Below are positions 1 to 5,700 of a stretch of DNA of 8,260 nucleotides, one piece after another. This stretch comes from Thermoplasmata archaeon (GTDB lineage Archaea > Thermoplasmatota > Thermoplasmata > UBA10834). Where the stretch lies: contig DUKU01000023.1 of the NCBI GenBank assembly GCA_013329135.1, positions 1,292-9,551 of the forward strand. The letters run 5' to 3'. The stretch's first letter is position 1, and each line of letters starts with the position of its first letter. A model generated the notes under the pieces. The model worked only from the letters and a program-made list of their open reading frames with translations. It did no database searches and was not told the origin of the DNA. The position numbers and the translations under genes are program-made.

Positions 1-22
1 GCTCAAGTGGTTTGGGAAGGAT

Positions 23-45
23 GCCCGTGCGGTGTTCGCACGGGC
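23..45. terminator. Strong hairpin past the binding-protein gene, possible bidirectional terminator
   Basis: GCCCGTGCG (23-31) and CGCACGGGC (37-45) form a perfect 9-bp GC-rich stem with a 5-base loop, starting 13 bases beyond the stop codon of the minus-strand gene. On the plus strand the stem is followed by GTGTTTTCC, a short T-rich stretch. It would therefore fit an intrinsic-type terminator for transcription entering from the left edge at least as well as a 3'-end structure for the binding-protein mRNA. The minus-strand side downstream is not T-rich. The structure is certain; the termination role is inferred. Confidence 0.6.
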
Positions 46-58
46 GTGTTTTCCTGTG

Positions 59-2050
59 TCACTCCCCGAGCGGGCTCTTGCCCTCGGAAGTCTCCTTCTT
101 GCCCCCCTTCTTCTTCTTCATCATGAGGAGTGCGGCGACCGCGACGACTGCCAACACTGCGATTGCAGCACCCGCCGCCGCATACAGGATCCACGCGTCA
201 CCATCATCGCTGGGAGGAGGCGTAACCTCAATCACGGGCACAAGCTGGAACATGAGCTGTGGCCCCGTCCAGAAGTGGTCGAAGCTCATGCATGGGTTCT
301 CCTCCCAATCGCCCCAGCCCGTGAACGTGTCTGTCCTCCAAGCATAGGTCTGGTGCGGGTACGCTAGGATGATGTAGAACGCATCCAGGTAGTTCGTGCG
401 CTGGCATTCGTCCGTGTACACCTTCCTCTGTACCTCATCCATCTCCTGGACGGACATGAGGTAGTTGGAGTTGTACGTTTCATTGTCGTAGCAGTTGTCG
501 TTCCATCCGCCAATCGATTGGCCCGCCTGACAGAACAGCATGTAGTTCGGGTCAGCGTCAGCGCTCCAGTACCAGATCATCATGTCGTACAGGTAGTTGT
601 ACACTTCCGTAGACAGCGTGACCTCGTCCACGATCCTGTACTCCAAGTTGATGCCGATCTCCGCCCAGACCTGCTTGAGGTAGCTGGCAATCTCCTGCTC
701 CTCCGGATACTCCCTCCGTATGAGCATATCGAACGTCAGCGGGTCCTCAAGGAGGCACCAACCCTCGTCGTATGAGAGGGAATCGGCAGTGACCTCCCTG
801 ACCGTACCTCCCTCCGGGTAAATGTATCCTGCCTCCTCGAGCAGCGCCGCGGCCGCATCCAGATCGAAGTCATACAGCTCTTCGGCCGTGGGCTCATAGT
901 GCCACTTCGTGTTGACAGGAGATATCAGAGTGGTCCCTACATCGGCGAGATTCGCGTAGAACGTGCTCTTGATGAATTCCTTGTCGGTCGCCATCGCTAT
1001 GGCCTGTCTCACGGCTGGGTCCAGCCTCGCCTGGTTCGGTCCAGCTTCCGCATAGTTGATCCCAATCTCGGTCCAGTATTGTGTGCACTTGATTCCGTCG
1101 AAGTAGTCCACGTCCTCAAGCTCGCCACTGATCACATCGTTCTTGATCCCGAGATATGTCTGCGGCGGGAACTGAGCGATGTCGAGATCGCCCTTCTGGA
1201 GTGCCTGGGCCATGGCCGAGGGGTCGTCGTAGAAGTACATGATTATCTTGTCGAAGCTGACATTCATGCCCCTTTCAGCCATCCAGTGGTAGGTAGGGTT
1301 CCTGACGAGCGTGATGTGGTCTCCCTCGGTGAACTCATCCCATATGTACTCCGTCGCGGTGAATGGCCCTGTGCCCACGATTGGGTACTCCTCACCGTCG
1401 AATACGCCCGTCCACTGGAACCCGATGTAATCGGCTCCCTCGGCCCCCAGTTTGTGTCTCGGGAGGATCGGTATGCATAGCAGATACGCGTATGATGCGG
1501 GCATGGGCTCACCCGTGTCCCTGTCGAAATAGTGTATCCTTACCGTGTCAGAGTCTATCGCCTCGGCGTAGTCCATGAAGTACCCATAGGGCTGATAGGC
1601 CCACATGTCATCGTACCACTCCGCGTTGAGGTTGACGGTCCAGGTGACGTCGTCCACCGTCAGCGGCTGGCCGTCGTGCCATCGCACACCCGTCGCGATG
1701 TCGTATTCCCAGACGGACCCATAAGGCTCTCCAGAGATCACCAGTTCAGGGTCTGTTTCCGGGACTATCCTCCAGTCCAGAGCGAGATTGCCAATCACTT
1801 CGAAATCGTTCTCCACCGTATGAGTTGTGTCGTAGACCAGCCCGTAGAACACGTACGCGGCGTCGCTTAGTCCAACGTTCGGGTTGAGGTGGTCGACCCT
1901 CTGCATGAACCCGGCTCTCAGAACCGTTTCCGCGCTCGCGGCCTCTGCAGACCCCATGGCGTTCGCGAGGCCGTACACGGGCACGGACAAGACGATTGCC
2001 ATCAGCATCGTAGCACACACTGAAAGTATCTTCCCACTAAGATCGCTCAA
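59..2050 (-). CDS. Membrane-anchored ABC transporter substrate-binding protein, family 5 (peptide/dipeptide type)
   Basis: The product has 663 residues from a TTG start. By family resemblance it is the extracellular solute receptor of a peptide-type ABC importer (SBP_bac_5, the DppA/OppA family). Residues about 8-37 form a Sec-type signal ending near SAEA, with no lipobox cysteine. The family signature region is visible as GVRWHDGQPL followed by TVDDV (about 121-135). Further family-like blocks are IVGTGPF (about 224-230), RNPTYHW (about 250-256), DPAVRQAIAMATDKE (about 344-358) and a WYWSADADPNY segment (about 493-503). A hydrophobic helix at about 620-644 precedes a KKKK cluster and an acidic/basic tail, which suggests membrane anchoring, as in many archaeal binding proteins. 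The TTG at 2050 is preferred because it has AGGGGG seven bases upstream and puts the signal peptide at the N-terminus. The in-frame ATG at 2161 lacks a ribosome-binding site and would add 37 hydrophilic, Arg-rich residues. The ligand cannot be read from sequence: family members bind peptides, nickel, oligosaccharides or other solutes. No permease or ATPase gene is visible nearby. Confidence 0.93.
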   Translation of the reverse strand: MSDLSGKILSVCATMLMAIVLSVPVYGLANAMGSAEAASAETVLRAGFMQRVDHLNPNVGLSDAAYVFYGLVYDTTHTVENDFEVIGNLALDWRIVPETDPELVISGEPYGSVWEYDIATGVRWHDGQPLTVDDVTWTVNLNAEWYDDMWAYQPYGYFMDYAEAIDSDTVRIHYFDRDTGEPMPASYAYLLCIPILPRHKLGAEGADYIGFQWTGVFDGEEYPIVGTGPFTATEYIWDEFTEGDHITLVRNPTYHWMAERGMNVSFDKIIMYFYDDPSAMAQALQKGDLDIAQFPPQTYLGIKNDVISGELEDVDYFDGIKCTQYWTEIGINYAEAGPNQARLDPAVRQAIAMATDKEFIKSTFYANLADVGTTLISPVNTKWHYEPTAEELYDFDLDAAAALLEEAGYIYPEGGTVREVTADSLSYDEGWCLLEDPLTFDMLIRREYPEEQEIASYLKQVWAEIGINLEYRIVDEVTLSTEVYNYLYDMMIWYWSADADPNYMLFCQAGQSIGGWNDNCYDNETYNSNYLMSVQEMDEVQRKVYTDECQRTNYLDAFYIILAYPHQTYAWRTDTFTGWGDWEENPCMSFDHFWTGPQLMFQLVPVIEVTPPPSDDGDAWILYAAAGAAIAVLAVVAVAALLMMKKKKGGKKETSEGKSPLGE

Positions 2051-2057
2051 CCTATTT

Positions 2058-2063
2058 CCCCCT
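2058..2063 (-). promoter_or_regulatory. Ribosome-binding site deciding the TTG start
   Basis: On the minus strand AGGGGG lies seven bases before the TTG at 2050. This purine run resembles the archaeal GGAGGTG Shine-Dalgarno core with mismatches. The competing upstream ATG (2161) is preceded by CGCACCTGA, which has no such run. The site therefore supports a start just before the signal peptide. Confidence 0.6.
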
Positions 2064-2224
2064 GCTCTCCGCCGCTGTCCTACACGACATCCCCATGATA
2101 TCGTCGAACCATCCAGGCCGGTGACGGGTGCACCCAAACACTTGAACGAATGGCTCGCCATTCAGGTGCGTCCGCAATCCGGGTCGTCTTCCTTCGTTCG
2201 GACTGGACATTGAATGAGAACTTC

Positions 2225-2232
2225 TCTATAAG
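2225..2232 (-). promoter_or_regulatory. TATA-like box of the binding-protein gene
   Basis: Read on the minus strand, TATTCTTATAGA is the most convincing archaeal TATA-like element upstream of the binding-protein gene, with TTATAG at 2231-2226. The sequence just upstream (CGAAA, inside an inverted repeat) could serve as the TFB-recognition element. Archaeal transcription normally starts about 25 bases downstream, here near 2200. That would give a leader of about 150 bases, long for an archaeon, containing the unused ATG at 2161 and a 10-bp palindrome GGGTGCACCC (2126-2135). A promoter closer to the gene cannot be excluded. Confidence 0.45.
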
Positions 2233-2236
2233 AATA

Positions 2237-2257
2237 TTTCGACACAGCGTGTCGAAA
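2237..2257. promoter_or_regulatory. Perfect 9-3-9 inverted repeat, candidate operator
   Basis: TTTCGACAC (2237-2245), spacer AGC, then GTGTCGAAA (2249-2257) form a perfect inverted repeat. It ends five bases from the TATA-like element of the minus-strand gene, on its upstream side, and overlaps where the TFB-recognition element should be. That placement fits a dimeric regulator that blocks or helps TFB/TBP binding. A hairpin in a transcript is possible but less likely, because the repeat lies upstream of the expected start site. Confidence 0.55.
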
Positions 2258-2626
2258 ATGCGAAGTGATTCGAGCGCGGAGACATTTGATGATATATCGT
2301 TGAAGAAAGTATCTGTTCGTTTGTGCCCAATACAGATTATGGCCGATTCCGTGCTCGATGGTTGAGATGGTCTCAGCGATTCTTCGCCCATCTTCCCCGT
2401 TGCCTGCACGAGCTGGCCATCAGTGTCCAGAGCCGGACCCGCACTGGTCGTCTGAGGGAACGGAACGACATGTCTCTGCAATCGATCACGGCGCAGGAGG
2501 CTGTTCCGCGAGTCGGATGATCGTCGAATGCGCTGACACTTTCATTCTTAGCGACGCACTGTATCGACATGTATACTCTTGTGGGTGCTTTCATCAATGC
2601 GGCCCTGCGGTGCCGTTTCTCTCACC

Positions 2627-2648
2627 CAGATGTGCATCCAGGCATCTG
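2627..2648. promoter_or_regulatory. Imperfectly spaced inverted repeat upstream of the giant-gene promoter
   Basis: CAGATG (2627-2632) and CATCTG (2643-2648) are inverted arms of 6 bp separated by 10 bases, about 38 bases upstream of the TATA-like box of the giant gene. The position suits an activator or repressor site. Arms this short arise often by chance, so the call is weak. Confidence 0.2.
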
Positions 2649-2685
2649 ATTTTGGTGCTAGTGCCCGCCATGTTGCGACAGATTA

Positions 2686-2692
2686 TTTATAG
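2686..2692 (+). promoter_or_regulatory. TATA-like box of the giant surface-protein gene
   Basis: TTTATAG, within GATTATTTATAGCC, lies in otherwise mixed sequence and is the best TATA-like element before the gene. Upstream purines (GCGACA) could form the TFB-recognition element. Transcription would be expected to start about 25 bases downstream, near 2714-2718, leaving a leader of roughly 30-35 bases that includes the ribosome-binding site. Confidence 0.55.
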
Positions 2693-2733
2693 CCGAGAAG
2701 CAGTACACGGACTGCTTCCAGTTGAGTTGCTGT

Positions 2734-2739
2734 GGGGGT
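2734..2739 (+). promoter_or_regulatory. Ribosome-binding site of the giant surface-protein gene
   Basis: GGGGGT, one mismatch from the GGAGGT core, ends nine bases before the ATG at 2749. It supports this start over downstream Met codons, which lie inside or after the membrane helix. Confidence 0.5.
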
Positions 2740-2748
2740 TAGGCACTG

Positions 2749-5700
2749 ATGTCTGAAAGCGCACCAACCAGTGGGCCTGCTAGTGCGAACGCATCGCCTG
2801 AGCCTGTTTCTAAGTCAAAGAACAAGAGGAACCTGTTGCTGATGATCGTCGCGGTCATCGTCGCAGTGCTCCTCGTGAGCGTCGTGTTCTTGGCCGTTGA
2901 CTGGGGAGGCGGTGACGAAGAGGAGCCAGAGATGGAGATAGTCGCGTCAATCACGCCTTCCGGCCCGATAGTGGCCGAGGCTGGGTCGACGGTGACTCTG
3001 TATGTCTCTTCGGAGTGGATGAATGTCGACACCGATGAGTCCACATCTCTCGACAGCTCTGACGATGTCGAGTATACGTGGACGCGGGACCCGATATCCC
3101 TGGGGGCGTTCGACCTATCAGGGAATAGGTATGCCAACTTCACTGCGGCCGACTTCGAGAACGATGGGACGGTCACCTGCAATATCTCGTACGAGGATGT
3201 CTACGAAGAGGTATCCGTCAGCGTGAGCGTTAACCCTCCGGTCCTTGACAGCGTGTCCATCGACCCTGTGACAAGGTCCGTGACCCTCGGTGAGGAGAAC
3301 GACTATGAGTTCACAGCCACAGCGTATGACTCAGTCGGAGGCGAGATGACGGATGTATCGTTCTCATGGACCGTCTTCGGGCTCGCGGAAGGCGAGTACG
3401 AGCTCAACTCCACTTCAAGCCCCGTCGTTACCTTCTCCGCTCTGGCGCTGCCGGCAGGTTCAGTGCTGCTGAACGTCACTGGCACAGCGGGTGGCCTGTC
3501 CGAGAGCGACACGAGCACCATTACAGTCTCGGGAGAGCCGGCGCCTGAGCGCACTCTCGACTACTTCTGGTACGACATGTTCGAGGTGCCGTTCGGCACA
3601 TGGTATGACAAGAGGGCCGACGAGATTCCGTGGGAGGGAGGTCCTCCATACATCTACGATTGGTGGGGCTCTGAGGCAGGCAACGTCTGGACTTACACTA
3701 ACATGAGGCTCGACGTGACAGGCCGGAACATGCCTGAGATCAACATGAACTCAGCCCCGCAGTTCCTGCCTCGTCTCGGGACCAGCGGAGGAGGAGTCGC
3801 GGTACTCGACTGGTACTTCACATATGGCACGGAAGAGACCCTGGCGGACTACCCTACGGTCTTGGCGTGGGATGATGGCTGGATATCCATAATGGAAGGC
3901 ACGACGACTCTGGACCTGAACGCTACCAAGTCTGTGCTTGGGATGCCCGCCGACGAGTGGGACACATTCGGCACCTGGTGGAGCACCAACAGCGCGGTGA
4001 AGGTAGCTGATTACAAGGCCTGGATGGAATACGAGGGCGACGAGCGGCTCGACATATTCAACATGTACGAGTGGCCTCTGCAAATCATGGAGTTCGAAAT
4101 GGATGCAGAGAAGATCGGCGATACCGTGGTCCTCGACCATCTCATCATATCGTGGGGCTTCGAAGCCCTGATGGCGAGGTGGCTCTGCGAGGCGTTCATG
4201 GACGACTCCGAGTGGTACTTCGAGGACTTCCAGATCAACGCCGAGATCGGACCCGAGACGACAGACCTCGATATCTCGACGGTCACGGAGTACGGCGCGT
4301 ATGCGTACGAGACCACCGAGGATGGAGACCCCTGCTGGATGTGGGAGGCCCTGCTCGGTGATTACGTCGAATCGTCGTTCCAGCACCCCGAATCTAGATA
4401 CGATGTCTACGCCGACCAGGTGTATGAGAACTTCGCGCCAGGCAGCCCACTGTACGGTACCTGGATGACCTATGACTATACACCAGGTGCCTTGAACCTA
4501 TCCGAAGGGGAGACCCTGAGCTTCACATGGCCCGACGGTGACCAGATGTTCCTCCGGCACGTCATGCCGGGCGAGTTCTCTTTCGAGTACGGCCCGATGA
4601 CCGTCGACTACATGGAGCCGATGGGTGTGGACTTCCCGGGACAGGTGACCATCGATTCGGAAACCAGGATGATAACATTCGTCGGTCCGATCGACATGTG
4701 GACATGGTCGAGGGATCAGACCCGGGCGACGAACCTGGCCGCCGAATGGGACCGGTTGGGGTTGTTGCCATATGGCTGCCCCACGCTTGAGTTCAGGTTG
4801 ACTGGGCCGCCGGTTGTGACCTCTTTCGGAGTGGAGGGGATCACCGACCCAATCGTGCAAGGTGAGACCTCGGGCGTGACGGTCAGCGCGCTGGACCAGT
4901 ACGGTTCAGTAGTGACCGATTACGTCGGCACGGTGACCTTCTCGTCGAGCGATCCGCTCGCGGTCCTGCCCGCCGATTACGAGTTCCTGGTGGGCGACGC
5001 GGGTGTACACGTGTTCGCATCGGACTCGGTGGAGTTCTGGACGATTGGGGAACAATGGGTGGCGGTCAACGACACGGCCAACATGGACACGAACGGTGTG
5101 CTGGTCGACATAACGGTGACGGAGATGCCGCGCGCCGACTCGCTGCTGGTCGAGGACGTGATCAGTCCGATCATGGAGGGCGTGTCGTCCGGGTTCAATG
5201 TGACCGTGCTGGATCAGTATGGTTATCTGTATCCGTCGTACGAGGGCACAATCACGTTCGAGTCGAATGACTTGGACGCCATCCTGCCTGCGGACTACGA
5301 GTTCACTCTGGCTGATGCGGGCGTGAGAGAGTTCCCGTCAGATTCGGTGACCTTCATGACCCCGGGCCTGCAGGACCTCACGGCGCTCGACACAACCGAC
5401 CCGACCATCTCGGGCACTCAGACGGGCATCCTGGTCACTGAGGCGCCTGTGCCACACTTCGCGCTGAGTGGCGTGGCCGACCCGTCGTATGCGAACGAGA
5501 CGCTGTCCGACCTGACGGTGACTGTGCTGGATCAATGGGACAACCCGTTCACCACATATGTGGGAACTGTGGAGTTCACATCCTCCGACCCGTACGCGGT
5601 ACTGCCCGGCTCGTACATGTTCACCGCGCTGGACGCGGGCGTAAAGGATTTCCCAGCCTCTGTCATGCTGGGCATGCCCGGTGACCAGACGGTGACCGCA

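Larger units (their letters stand above)
2051..2748. other. Divergent intergenic region without a supported gene
   Basis: This 698-bp spacer separates the two divergent starts. Its short open frames have no recognisable domains, lack plausible ribosome-binding sites and overlap one another, so none is called. No tRNA-like cloverleaf or T-loop motif was seen. The part at about 2210-2340 is AT-rich compared with the flanking genes and carries the candidate operator, a TATA-like box and a GATATATC palindrome (about 2290-2297). The rest (about 2340-2620) is ordinary in composition and shows nothing I can identify. A small RNA or decayed sequence there is possible but unsupported. Confidence 0.6.

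Noticed and set aside
899..1480. Plus-strand open frame of 193 codons inside the binding-protein gene
   Set aside because: Its antisense translation has no recognisable motifs, while the minus strand carries conserved family 5 blocks through this stretch.
2150..2365. Plus-strand open frame of 71 codons in the spacer
   Set aside because: No recognisable domain and no ribosome-binding site, and it crosses the perfect inverted repeat. A small regulator was considered but nothing such as a helix-turn-helix pattern was visible.
2080..2481. Minus-strand open frame of 133 codons in the spacer
   Set aside because: It runs through the candidate operator and TATA-like box and into the leader of the binding-protein gene, has no domain and no ribosome-binding site.
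2051..2748. tRNA, rRNA or riboswitch in the spacer
   Set aside because: No T-loop or anticodon-arm pattern and no recognisable conserved RNA motif was found by eye.
2358..2756. Plus-strand open frame of 132 codons reaching into the start of the giant gene
   Set aside because: Its translation is Cys/His/Arg-rich without a pattern, and it covers the giant gene's promoter and ribosome-binding site.
3751..4386. Minus-strand open frame of 211 codons opposite module A
   Set aside because: Same reason: low-complexity antisense translation, no ribosome-binding site, and the coding signal belongs to the plus strand.
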